Of a stretch of DNA of 12,249 nt, positions 1 through 7,012 are shown piece by piece. A program made the position numbers and the translations under genes. Source of the DNA: an uncultured Alistipes sp. (lineage in GTDB: Bacteria; Bacteroidota; Bacteroidia; Bacteroidales; Rikenellaceae); NCBI GenBank assembly GCA_900545315.1, contig UQYM01000047.1, positions 1-12,249 on the forward strand, written 5' to 3'. Every line of letters starts with the position of its first letter. Position 1 is the first letter of the stretch. The notes below the pieces were generated by a model. It saw only the letters and a program-made list of their open reading frames with translations, was not told the DNA's origin and searched no databases.

Positions 1-902
1 TTTCCCGCCCAGTTAAACCCCATATAAAGACCAAAAAACGAGGCTTTACGGTCATAATTAAACCGGGAGTCATCCCGATCAGAACGGCGCAAGCCCCGGT
101 CTTTATAGATCAAATCGGCAAAATAATAGCCCAAATCCGTTGACAAGATGCCGATTCCAGCACCGACAAGCACATCTGAAATCCAATGCTTGTTATTCAT
201 CAAACGACTCAAGCCAATTGTCGTTGCGGTCATATATCCGCCAATACTATACCAGGGACTATGCGTCAAACCGTACTCTTTATGCAGAATGGTTGCAGCC
301 ATAAAGGCTGTAGCGGTATGTCCCGACGGGAACGAGTTATTGCCCGATCCGTCGGGTCGAGGTTGCTTGACCGAATATTTCAAGGTATTGACAAACCCTG
401 CCATCAATGCCGCAGAGAAAACATTGGATACCAGCATGCGTCCCCACGAGCTGCGCCCCGGAACCCCGGCCTGTTTCAAGCCATAGGTCAATGCCATCGG
501 AGCGTACTGCACATAGTCGTCGTAATGATATCTGAAGGAAGGAATATAAGAATCACGCAAAGCCCGGAAATGGTATCGCTGCTGGTTCAAGGCAACGCCC
601 GCAACGATCAGAGGCACCGACAAATAGGTCATTTTATAGAGCCGGGTTTGGGTCATCCGATCGACCTTATGCTGAAAACGTTGCCAACCGCTTATCCGCA
701 CCAAACTATCCCACACAAGAGTATCGCCAACCAATGTATCCGGGTGAAACATCGGATCCGGAATCGGTGTAAACGGGAAAGTCTCGGCTGCTGGTTTGAT
801 ACTGCTTGCTGAAATGGATTGCGGTAAACCAAGTCCCCACAACAGGAGGCACACCCCCATCACCCTTACCCAGCAAATTTTCCCTTGAAAAATTCGTTTC
901 AC
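1..902 (-). CDS. Secreted PAP2-family lipid phosphatase (3' end cut by window edge)
   Basis: This gene reads off the left edge; 300 residues are visible. The phosphatase signature is complete: KX6RP at residues 175-183 (K175, R182, P183), PSGH at 192-195, and SRX5HX3D with S232, R233, H239 and D243. These residues bind phosphate and provide the catalytic His pair in type-2 phosphatidic acid phosphatases, which dephosphorylate lipid phosphates or undecaprenyl-PP at the outer face of the inner membrane. The N-terminus is basic, then has a hydrophobic run ending in an Ala-rich cleavage-like site near residue 32, so it is probably exported. I chose GTG at 902 because it gives a normal charged signal-peptide N-terminus and lies about 25 bases after a TACCTTTG -7 element; ATG at 860 is the alternative. 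After the PAP2 core the chain continues with DRKASFFGLYMGFNW, which resembles the start of the beta-barrel tail found on some Bacteroidales PAP2 proteins (inference). The exact substrate is unknown. Confidence 0.88.
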   Translation of the reverse strand, partial: MKRIFQGKICWVRVMGVCLLLWGLGLPQSISASSIKPAAETFPFTPIPDPMFHPDTLVGDTLVWDSLVRISGWQRFQHKVDRMTQTRLYKMTYLSVPLIVAGVALNQQRYHFRALRDSYIPSFRYHYDDYVQYAPMALTYGLKQAGVPGRSSWGRMLVSNVFSAALMAGFVNTLKYSVKQPRPDGSGNNSFPSGHTATAFMAATILHKEYGLTHSPWYSIGGYMTATTIGLSRLMNNKHWISDVLVGAGIGILSTDLGYYFADLIYKDRGLRRSDRDDSRFNYDRKASFFGLYMGFNWAG

Positions 903-927
903 GATACTTTCGTTCGAACAATTTTCC

Positions 928-935
928 CAAAGGTA
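928..935 (-). promoter_or_regulatory. Bacteroidota -7 promoter element for the PAP2 gene
   Basis: Read on the minus strand this is TACCTTTG, a full match to the Bacteroidota -7 consensus TAnnTTTG. It would place transcription start near 922, about 20 bases before the GTG start at 902. No -33 TTTG is found at the expected spacing, so the call rests on the -7 element alone. Confidence 0.45.
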
Positions 936-982
936 CGTTTTTTTGTTCTAAAGGACGATGATTTCAACAAGTTTATTTGACC

Positions 983-1858
983 TCAATGAGACTGCATACG
1001 ATACTCTTTCGGAGTCATCCCGACATGTTTTTTGAAATATTGACCAAAAAACGACGGCGTCGGAAAATTAAGATAATCGGCAATCTGTTGAACCGTGAGT
1101 TGGGAGGTTTCCAACAGGGCTTTGGCATTGCGGATCACTGATCTAATAATACACTCCGTGGCACTGGATCCCGAAACTTGCTTGACTATCGATGAAAGAT
1201 ATTTGGGAGTCAAGCACATCTGTTCAGCATAAAAACCGAGATCTCGGTGCATGCGATAATGGGTTGCCACCAAATAGAGAAATTTTTCAAATAGCTCCTC
1301 TTGTCGTCCACGGGCTTTCCGATGTTCAATTTTCTTACCCCGCTGCATGATTGCCCCAATCTCATAGACAAGATTCAAAATAAGATTGGCTATGATCTCC
1401 CGATAATAAGGATGATCAACTATTTTCATCTTCTTTTTGATCAGGTCGCACGTTTCAAACAAGCTCTGCATATCCTGATCGGTCAACGATGCCCAAGGAT
1501 GATCGCGCACCGTCAGATAGAGCTGTACACCCGCCGAAGGATCAAGATCTATGACCCGATCCACCTTCAACATCAAACAGTAACCCACAAAATCATCACT
1601 ACGACTGATCGGCTGGACCACCGATCCTGGCAAAAAGATCACCATATTGTGTTTGCCGATCCGGTACTGTTTTTTGTCAATGGAGATCATTGACTCTCCC
1701 TCTTTACAGATACAAACCCCCATTCCATGAATTTTCTGGGGCATAACGTAAATTTCGGATGGCACCGGGTTCTCTGCCGTCGCCTCAAAACTTTCGAAGA
1801 CCATTTCATCATCATGTCCTTCAAACGAATCGACCATTTTTACCGTATGCTCTTTCAT
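983..1858 (-). CDS. AraC-family transcriptional regulator
   Basis: This is a 291-residue protein with the usual AraC layout. Residues about 30-110 form a cupin-like sensor domain (EGESMISIDKKQYRIG, then FLPGSVVQP), and a linker helix region follows. The C-terminus carries the double helix-turn-helix: a first HTH around 205-239 and a second around 254-287 containing LTVQQIADYLNFPTPSFFGQYFKK and the typical ending GMTPKEYR. It should bind DNA and activate or repress in response to a small ligand, but the sequence does not show which. An upstream in-frame TTG at 1900 would add 14 residues. I prefer ATG at 1858 because the -7 element at 1895-1888 puts transcription start after 1900. It is flanked by a PAP2 gene downstream and a long gap before the copper genes. 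Its target could be either neighbour or something elsewhere. Confidence 0.9.
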   Translation of the reverse strand: MKEHTVKMVDSFEGHDDEMVFESFEATAENPVPSEIYVMPQKIHGMGVCICKEGESMISIDKKQYRIGKHNMVIFLPGSVVQPISRSDDFVGYCLMLKVDRVIDLDPSAGVQLYLTVRDHPWASLTDQDMQSLFETCDLIKKKMKIVDHPYYREIIANLILNLVYEIGAIMQRGKKIEHRKARGRQEELFEKFLYLVATHYRMHRDLGFYAEQMCLTPKYLSSIVKQVSGSSATECIIRSVIRNAKALLETSQLTVQQIADYLNFPTPSFFGQYFKKHVGMTPKEYRMQSH

Positions 1859-1887
1859 GCGAACCTTCTTAATTTGATGACCAAACG

Positions 1888-1895
1888 CAAATTTA
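1888..1895 (-). promoter_or_regulatory. -7 promoter element for the AraC regulator gene
   Basis: On the minus strand this reads TAAATTTG, a full match to TAnnTTTG. The predicted transcription start near 1882 is about 24 bases before the ATG at 1858, which argues against the TTG at 1900 as start. The -33 box is not clear. Confidence 0.5.
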
Positions 1896-1998
1896 GCCAA
1901 ACAATCGGCATTACCACACGCACTAATGCAGAATAGAAGATAGGATCAGACAAAAAGAATATATATTACCCCACCGAACAACAAAGTACAAGCACAAA

Positions 1999-2025
1999 TT
2001 TGCCAGTCATATCTTGACTGGCAAA
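1999..2025. repeat. Perfect 11-bp inverted repeat (hairpin or operator)
   Basis: The arm TTTGCCAGTCA (1999-2009) pairs without mismatch with TGACTGGCAAA (2015-2025) around a 5-base loop. It is 104 bases upstream of the AraC promoter element and 368 bases past the stop of the CopZ-like gene. Read on the minus strand, the bases after it are T-rich but lack a clean U-run. It could be a late terminator for the copper operon or a palindromic protein-binding site. Confidence 0.6.
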
Positions 2026-2286
2026 GGATTTCATTTTCTGCTGTTCCTATTAAGATGTAGAATAATTAATAACTCTGAATCAATATAAGGATATTACACG
2101 CAGCACCTTAATTATTATAAATCGCAAAAGACTTGCAACATCTCTTGCCGTTTGCTCAAATCGCTGCAATATGGGCAGTCATCTCGTCAATACTGTAACG
2201 TTTTGACTGAAGTGCTTAGCATAATCTCTCTTCGCTTCTGAAACACTCATTGATAAGCACATAACAACTTATTCCGAACATATTTT

Positions 2287-2315
2287 ACACATAAAATACC
2301 TTGTATTTCATGTGT
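2287..2315. repeat. Imperfect 13-bp inverted repeat downstream of the CopZ-like gene
   Basis: The arms ACACATAAAATAC (2287-2299) and GTATTTCATGTGT (2303-2315) pair at 12 of 13 positions around a 3-base loop; the mismatch is 2293 against 2309. On the minus strand it begins 78 bases after the stop of the CopZ-like gene, a reasonable place for transcript 3' end formation, but no U-run follows on that strand. It may be a 3' stabilising stem or a regulator site. Confidence 0.5.
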
Positions 2316-2392
2316 CATGCGGAAAAAGAAAACGAAATAACGGTATCCAATTACATAGCATCACCGAACAGCCCAAACAGCGCAACGGGCTT

Positions 2393-2599
2393 TCAAAGTT
2401 TCTCGGCTTTATAACCTGCTGATTTCACCTCTGCAATAATCTTTTCATCCGGCACATCTGCCGTAACGGTCAACACCTTATCGGCCGTCGAGAGATCAAT
2501 GCTCCACTGTTCACGAGGAACAATCTCGTTGAGTTTGTCAGCAAAACGAGCTACACATCCGTCACACTTCGCATTGGTTCTGAATTGGCTTGTTTTCAT
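2393..2599 (-). CDS. copZ: Small heavy-metal-associated (HMA) protein, CopZ-like copper chaperone
   Basis: This is a 68-residue single HMA domain, the normal size for a cytosolic copper chaperone. The metal-binding CxxC is C12-D-G-C15 in the loop after strand 1. The C-terminal half (VLTVTADVPDEKIIAEVKSAGYKAEKL) has the beta-alpha-beta pattern and the conserved GY near the end. Unlike the classic MxCxxC, residue 10 is Ala rather than Met, so metal preference is less certain, although an NAKCxGC form is known in Bacteroidota HMA proteins. It lies 185 bases downstream of copA on the same strand, so the simplest role is delivering Cu(I) to CopA. The spacer folds into a nested stem listed separately, and I see no clear -7 element there, which favours co-transcription with copA. 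Confidence 0.85.
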   Translation of the reverse strand: MKTSQFRTNAKCDGCVARFADKLNEIVPREQWSIDLSTADKVLTVTADVPDEKIIAEVKSAGYKAEKL

Positions 2600-2645
2600 C
2601 TTCTATACATTAAAATTGTGATTACTACTGATAACACTACCTACC

Positions 2646-2700
2646 GGGGCTAATCCTCCACAACAGTTAGCAGCCACTTCCGTGGTCAACTGTCTGCCCC
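2646..2700 (-). ncRNA. Structured spacer RNA between copA and the CopZ-like gene
   Basis: On the minus strand three nested helices can form: an outer 5-bp GGGGC/GCCCC (2700-2696 with 2650-2646), a middle 5-bp CAGTT/AACTG (2692-2688 with 2668-2664), and an inner 4-bp CCAC/GTGG (2685-2682 with 2677-2674) closed by the GNRA tetraloop GGAA. Internal loops separate the helices. No U-run follows, so it does not look like a standard terminator. It sits about 46 bases before the start of the CopZ-like gene. It could be a processing or stability element, or a leader that affects translation of that gene. No known riboswitch class is recognised. Confidence 0.4.
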
Positions 2701-2784
2701 AATATCGTACACAAGATACGAAATTTCACCACAACAACTACCCGGAACTAACACAATTCACCAAGCTGCGTCTAAAAATAAAAT

Positions 2785-5106
2785 TTACTTCCAGCGCAGT
2801 CGCAGACTGTTCATCACCACCGAAACCGAGCTGAAGGCCATGGCAGCGCTGGCCAACATCGGATTGAGCAGCAGACCACACACCGGATAGAGCACACCAG
2901 CCGCAATGGGGATACCAATCAAATTGTAGATAAAGGCCCAAAAGAGATTTTGGCGAATGGCCCGTACCGTATCCCGTGAAAGCCGGTAGGCCCGTGGAAC
3001 AAGTTGCAAATCGGAGGAGATCAACGTCACCATAGCCACCTCCATCGCAATATCCGTACCCCGTCCCATGGCAATGCTGACATCTGCGCACGAGAGGGCC
3101 TGCGAATCATTGATCCCATCCCCAACCATCGCCACCGTGTGGCCCTCACGCTGCAACCGACGAATATACTGCTCCTTATCGGCAGGCAACATTTCAGCCT
3201 GATATTGCGAGACACCCAACTCAGAGGCAATCGCAGCGGCTGTTTTTTGGCTGTCACCGGTCAGCATGCAGATATCGATGCCTGCACGACGCAACTCCTT
3301 TAAGGCTTCGGGGGTGGTCGATCGGATCCGGTCGCTAATTACGGCCACAGCCACCAACTGCGAGCCACATCCTCCGAAGACCGTCGTGCACCCGGCCTGC
3401 TCCTGTCGGGCGATTTCGGCAGCCAACTGTCGATCCAAAACCGCCCCATAACGCTTCGCCAACTTAAAGCTACCGATCCAATATTTCGTCTGAGGGCTGT
3501 TTGAGTCCTCAACTTGTGCGTTTACGTCTTCTCCAACTGCAGTGGCAGTCTCAGACGGAGAGACCGTCTCCGATGCCGCAACACTCGATTCGGCAGCACC
3601 GTCAACCTGAAATTCGACCCCCTCTCCCGTCAAACTCTCGAATAGGGAGAGCGAACGATTGGTAGCTCCCTGCTGCTCCAGATAACGGACCACAGCTTCC
3701 CCCAACGGATGCTCCGAACGGGACTCCGCCGAATAAAAAAGATCACGCCACAAATTCTGCTCAGTCTCACGTCCTGCTGTCCAGATCCAGGAGGTCACTT
3801 CTGGACGTCCTTCGGTCAGGGTACCGGTTTTATCCAGCACCACCGTATCGATTTTGCACATGCGTTCCAGCGCTGCGGCATCCTTAATCAGAATCTGCTG
3901 TTCAGCCCCCTTACCGATACCCACCATCAAGGCAGTAGGTGTCGCCAACCCCAAAGCACACGGGCAGGCGATGACCAATACCGAGACCATTGCCAACAGG
4001 CCATAGGTCAAGGCTCCTTCACCGCCAAAAATCATCCAAAGCACAAACGTCAGCAGAGCCAGGCCGATCACTGTCGGAACAAAAACCGCTGCAATACGGT
4101 CGGCAATCCGTTGGACCGGAGCCTTGCTCCCCTGAGCCTCCTGAACGGTCCGAATGATCTGCGCCAACAGGGTATCACTACCCACTTTGGTTGCCTCCAT
4201 CACAAAAGAACCGCGTTGATTGACCGTACCGGCCAGCAGACGGTCTCCAGGCTCCTTTCGTGCCGGAATCGGCTCGCCGGTAATCATACTCTCATCGACA
4301 AACGAGGCCCCCGAAAACAGCGTACCGTCCACCGGAATCTTTTCGCCGGGACGCAGGCTGATCCGGTCACCCACCTGCAATTGAGCCACCGGAATATCCT
4401 GTTCCAAACCACCGGCGACAACCAAACGTGCCGTTCTTGGCTGTAGTCCCATCAATTTTCGGATGGCGGAAGAGGTATTTCCCTTTGCCTTCTCTTCGAG
4501 CAATTTACCCAATAACACAAAGGCGATGATCATACCTGCCGCTTCATAATAGACATGTGGTTCCAACCCACGTGCCAGCCACACCTGAGGGAAAAGTGTA
4601 TTGAAAAGACTGAACAGAAATGCGATCGAGGTACTCAACGCCACTAAGGTGTCCATATTGGCCGAACGGTGCCGAGCCTGCTTCCAGGCATTGACATAAA
4701 ACAGACGTCCGAACCACAATACCGGCAAACAGAGCAACAGCATCAACCAAGCCGCCCACCGTTCATGCATGAACACCATCCCCAGAATCATCAACGGCAG
4801 GGCAAAACACCAAGCGCCGAGTGTAGTCCGTTTCAGCTGGTGGTAATGGTTCTGTTGGGCCTGTTGTTGCTCCTCTTCTGCGTGATCTTCGTCCACAATC
4901 AGATCATAACCGATCGATCGCACCGCCTGTTGCAGTTGAAGCGGTGTCACGCGTGCCGAATCATATTCAACATACAGTTGATTCGAAGCAAAATTGACCG
5001 TTGCCGAGATCACCCCTTCGACACTACGCACCATATTTTCGACATTAGCAGCACATACCGCACAGCTCATCTCCAAAACCGGAATATTTTTTTTGACTAT
5101 TGTCAT
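2785..5106 (-). CDS. copA: Cu(I)-exporting P1B-type ATPase CopA
   Basis: This 773-residue inner-membrane pump uses ATP to export Cu(I) from the cytosol. In order: an N-terminal HMA domain with MSCAVCA (C15, C18); a linker rich in Glu, Gln and His (75-91); membrane segments; the actuator domain with TGE at 276-278; the transport motif CPC at 381-383; the phosphorylation site DKTGT with D425; SEHP at 464-467; TGD at 616-618; GDGIND at 662-667; and the last two membrane helices with Y727-N728 and MxxSS (M756, S759, S760). The CPC, YN and MxxSS set is the P1B-1 signature for Cu+ or Ag+. The nucleotide-binding domain has an odd low-complexity insert rich in Ser, Glu, Ala and Thr at about 502-538. 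ATG 5106 is fixed by an in-frame stop two codons upstream. A CopZ-like gene follows, and a Cys-rich ORF overlaps the start. Confidence 0.97.
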   Translation of the reverse strand: MTIVKKNIPVLEMSCAVCAANVENMVRSVEGVISATVNFASNQLYVEYDSARVTPLQLQQAVRSIGYDLIVDEDHAEEEQQQAQQNHYHQLKRTTLGAWCFALPLMILGMVFMHERWAAWLMLLLCLPVLWFGRLFYVNAWKQARHRSANMDTLVALSTSIAFLFSLFNTLFPQVWLARGLEPHVYYEAAGMIIAFVLLGKLLEEKAKGNTSSAIRKLMGLQPRTARLVVAGGLEQDIPVAQLQVGDRISLRPGEKIPVDGTLFSGASFVDESMITGEPIPARKEPGDRLLAGTVNQRGSFVMEATKVGSDTLLAQIIRTVQEAQGSKAPVQRIADRIAAVFVPTVIGLALLTFVLWMIFGGEGALTYGLLAMVSVLVIACPCALGLATPTALMVGIGKGAEQQILIKDAAALERMCKIDTVVLDKTGTLTEGRPEVTSWIWTAGRETEQNLWRDLFYSAESRSEHPLGEAVVRYLEQQGATNRSLSLFESLTGEGVEFQVDGAAESSVAASETVSPSETATAVGEDVNAQVEDSNSPQTKYWIGSFKLAKRYGAVLDRQLAAEIARQEQAGCTTVFGGCGSQLVAVAVISDRIRSTTPEALKELRRAGIDICMLTGDSQKTAAAIASELGVSQYQAEMLPADKEQYIRRLQREGHTVAMVGDGINDSQALSCADVSIAMGRGTDIAMEVAMVTLISSDLQLVPRAYRLSRDTVRAIRQNLFWAFIYNLIGIPIAAGVLYPVCGLLLNPMLASAAMAFSSVSVVMNSLRLRWK

Positions 5107-5263
5107 CGTTCACATTATTAATTGGTTTGTATTTGTCGCCGCAATTAATCGAAATCGGTTTGTAGCATCTACACATAGTGAAATCACAACCTTTTCCACC
5201 ATACCCTGTCGCACAAGAATTATCCCTGCATTCATTTTGTTCAGGGACACGACAGTTTCCCAT
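5045..5263 (-). CDS. Possible 72-residue Cys-rich ORF overlapping the copA start
   Basis: This ORF ends inside copA in another frame (62-base overlap), starting from ATG 5263. It would encode 72 residues with 10 cysteines, at positions 4, 12, 17, 26, 31, 33, 41, 68, 71 and 72, including CRC at 31-33. It has no signal peptide from this start. The start lies about 25 bases after a TAATTTTG -7 element, the spacing seen for other genes here, so it would be the first ORF of the copA transcript. A metal-binding or leader-peptide role is attractive but is inference. The last three Cys sit in the stretch that copies the copA CxxC coding region in another frame, and the ORF may be fortuitous. An in-frame upstream extension to 5422 is possible but would start before the promoter. 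I recognise no family. Confidence 0.3.
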   Translation of the reverse strand: MGNCRVPEQNECRDNSCATGYGGKGCDFTMCRCYKPISINCGDKYKPINNVNDDNSQKKYSGFGDELCGMCC

Positions 5264-5287
5264 CGCAGCGATCTGTTTGCAAACAGC

Positions 5288-5295
5288 CAAAATTA
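5288..5295 (-). promoter_or_regulatory. -7 promoter element upstream of copA
   Basis: On the minus strand this reads TAATTTTG, a full TAnnTTTG match. It predicts transcription starting near 5281, giving a leader of about 175 bases before copA, or about 18 bases before the Cys-rich ORF. No -33 TTTG is seen at the usual spacing. Confidence 0.4.
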
Positions 5296-5316
5296 AACAT
5301 TTGAAAATAAAAATCC

Positions 5317-5324
5317 TACCTTTG
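5317..5324 (+). promoter_or_regulatory. Forward -7 promoter element, divergent from the copA promoter
   Basis: The plus strand reads TACCTTTG, a full match, behind an A-rich stretch. It points toward the MATE gene but is about 350 bases away from it, and no convincing plus-strand gene lies between. It may drive MATE with a long leader, or be left over from a lost gene. The TTTG at 5300-5303 is too close (13 bases) to be a normal -33 box. Confidence 0.35.
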
Positions 5325-5409
5325 TCGATTGTTGAGTAAGAGGTTGCATCCGTTCTCATGCACTCCGATTCGATATTGATCTGGCCAACTGCTTCGTAAT
5401 ACAAAAAGA

Positions 5410-5685
5410 TCACTGACCACAAACTTTTGTAAAACGGTAGTCCAGTTCATATCGGATGCTGGCGGATAGAGACGTAACCGCGATACTCCAACTGGGGCTA
5501 TGCGTCATATCCAAAGCCCCCAAACGGATCGACAAACTGCCCAACCACTGGTCGCCATCAGCAAAAAAGCTGAGTGAACGGATGGGCTAAGTCTCCCAAT
5601 AGGCTTCAGCACACACCCGACGCCCCCATCAAGACGCAATTAGTAAAACCGAAACCGTACGCAGTTCAACACCCTCTATGCAGGC
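5410..5685 (-). pseudogene. Decayed 3' end of a beta-barrel-like outer-membrane protein gene
   Basis: One minus-strand frame from 5685 down to a TGA at 5412-5410 reads like real protein across two internal stops, TGA at 5631-5629 and TAG at 5589-5587. Stretches such as FFADGDQWLGSLSIRLGALD and SLSASIRYELDYRF show alternating hydrophobic and polar residues. The Tyr/Phe-rich end is typical of the last strand of an outer-membrane barrel. The reading frame stays consistent through both stops, suggesting point-mutation decay of a gene whose 5' part is gone; the frame reaches a further stop at 5688-5686, where the MATE gene begins. The family cannot be named. The alternative is a chance open frame, but the residue pattern argues against that. 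Confidence 0.4.
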
Positions 5686-7006
5686 CTATACGAACCGACA
5701 TATTTGGAAAATTACCTACCCGTTGCTGATCAGCTTACTGATGGAAAATCTGATCGGCTTGACCGACGTGGCTTTTCTGGGACGGGTTGGAGATGTTGAA
5801 TTGGGGGCATCTGCTCTGGCCGGAGTCTATTTCATGGCCATCTTTATGCTCGGATTCGGCTTCAGTATCGGCGTTCAAATCCTGATTGCCCGACGTAACG
5901 GCGAAGGGCGCCCGCAAGAGATCGGCAAAATCTTCCAACAGGGTCTCTTTTTTCTGTTGCTGTTTGCCGCCGTTATGTTTTGCGTTTCAAGACAGTACTC
6001 CCCCCTGCTGCTTCGTCCGCTGATCGAATCGGATGCCGTCTATGCCGCTGCAATCGCCTACCTGGATTGGCGCGTTTACGGTTTCTTCTTCTCTTTTGCA
6101 GCCGTACTGTTTCGAGCCTTTTACGTCGGTACCACCAACACACGCCTGCTCACGGTCAACTCAATCGTAATGGTGCTCACCAACATTGTGCTGAACTACA
6201 TCCTGATCTTTGGTAAACTCGGCTGCCCGGCATTGGGTATCGCTGGTGCCGCCATCGCCTCTTCGGCCGCCGAATTCAGCTCCCTGCTCTTCTTCGCTAT
6301 CCATACCCGCATCCGAGGCTACGGAAAACGTTACGGACTCTTCCGGTGGCAAGGCCTCAAATTCCCCATTCTCGCACAAATTTTCAACGTGTCGATCTGG
6401 ACCATGCTGCAGGCCTTCATTTCGACTGGAACCTGGTTCATCTTCTTTTTGACCGTCGAACACCTCGGCGAACGGCCCCTGGCCATCTCCAACATTGTCC
6501 GCAGCGTATCGTCAATCCTCTTTGTCATAGTCAGCGCTTACAGCTCAACCACCAGCGCCCTGACCAGTACTCTAATGGGGAAGAAAGAGTACGACCAAAT
6601 CATGCCGACAGTCCGACAAATTATCCGGTTGGCCTACCAGTTCGCATTACCCATTATGGTCTTGATCTGTCTGTTCCCGTCCATCGTGCTCCGACTTTAT
6701 ACCGACGATCCAACATTGATTGCAGCCTCTGTCGGATCCCTTTGGGTCATGGTTGCCGGCTACCTGACCCTGATTCCCGGCAACATCTATTTCAATGCCG
6801 TCTCCGGTACCGGAAATTCATTTATGGCCATGCTCATGGAGTTGGGAGCCCTGGCCATCTATGTCCTGTCGATCTGGTGGATCATCATCCTGCACCACCC
6901 CAGTATCACCCTCTGCTGGACGGTCGATATCATTTATAGCATTGGATTGCTATTATTTACCTATCTTTACCTCGTCAAAGCCAATTGGCGTAACAAAAAA
7001 ATTTAA
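5678..7006 (+). CDS. MATE-family multidrug efflux transporter
   Basis: This 442-residue inner-membrane protein has about 12 hydrophobic helices in two similar halves, the normal MATE size and layout. The N-terminus has the family pattern WKITYPLLISLLMENLIGLTDVAFLGRVG, where the Asp in helix 1 is expected to take part in ion coupling. The second half has the LIPGNIYFNAVSGTGNSFMA stretch typical of MATE proteins. It probably exports cationic or aromatic compounds against an H+ or Na+ gradient; the real substrate is unknown. DUF2721 starts 6 bases after its stop, so the two are surely co-transcribed. No clear promoter lies directly upstream; the nearest -7 element is about 350 bases away. Confidence 0.92.
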   Translation: MQAYTNRHIWKITYPLLISLLMENLIGLTDVAFLGRVGDVELGASALAGVYFMAIFMLGFGFSIGVQILIARRNGEGRPQEIGKIFQQGLFFLLLFAAVMFCVSRQYSPLLLRPLIESDAVYAAAIAYLDWRVYGFFFSFAAVLFRAFYVGTTNTRLLTVNSIVMVLTNIVLNYILIFGKLGCPALGIAGAAIASSAAEFSSLLFFAIHTRIRGYGKRYGLFRWQGLKFPILAQIFNVSIWTMLQAFISTGTWFIFFLTVEHLGERPLAISNIVRSVSSILFVIVSAYSSTTSALTSTLMGKKEYDQIMPTVRQIIRLAYQFALPIMVLICLFPSIVLRLYTDDPTLIAASVGSLWVMVAGYLTLIPGNIYFNAVSGTGNSFMAMLMELGALAIYVLSIWWIIILHHPSITLCWTVDIIYSIGLLLFTYLYLVKANWRNKKI

Positions 7007-7012
7007 TTCCAC

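Larger units (their letters stand above)
1896..2392. other. AT-rich gap without a recognised gene, containing two hairpins
   Basis: About 500 bases separate the AraC promoter from the end of the CopZ-like gene. No ORF with a recognisable product is visible. On the minus strand between about 2250 and 2100 there are short open stretches in different frames, one a 23-codon ATG ORF starting near 2250, broken by stops. They could be a decayed gene but match nothing I know. The gap holds a perfect 11-bp hairpin (1999-2025) and a near-perfect 13-bp one (2287-2315), both listed separately. A weak 5-bp GC stem (2370-2374 with 2387-2391) lies right at the end of the CopZ-like gene and has no U-run. Confidence 0.6.

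Noticed and set aside
2603..2689. 28-codon TTG-start ORF with a CCGG motif in the copA-copZ spacer, and a similar GSCCGE stretch in another frame nearby
   Set aside because: Both are too short, have no ATG, and overlap the folded RNA, so base pairing explains the sequence better than coding.
3004..5106. Several plus- and minus-strand ORFs over the copA gene
   Set aside because: They are antisense or out-of-frame shadows of a gene with all P1B-ATPase motifs.
5264..5422. Upstream extension of the Cys-rich ORF to a 125-residue protein
   Set aside because: The extra N-terminus starts before the -7 element at 5295-5288 and overlaps the divergent forward promoter; its composition is not protein-like.
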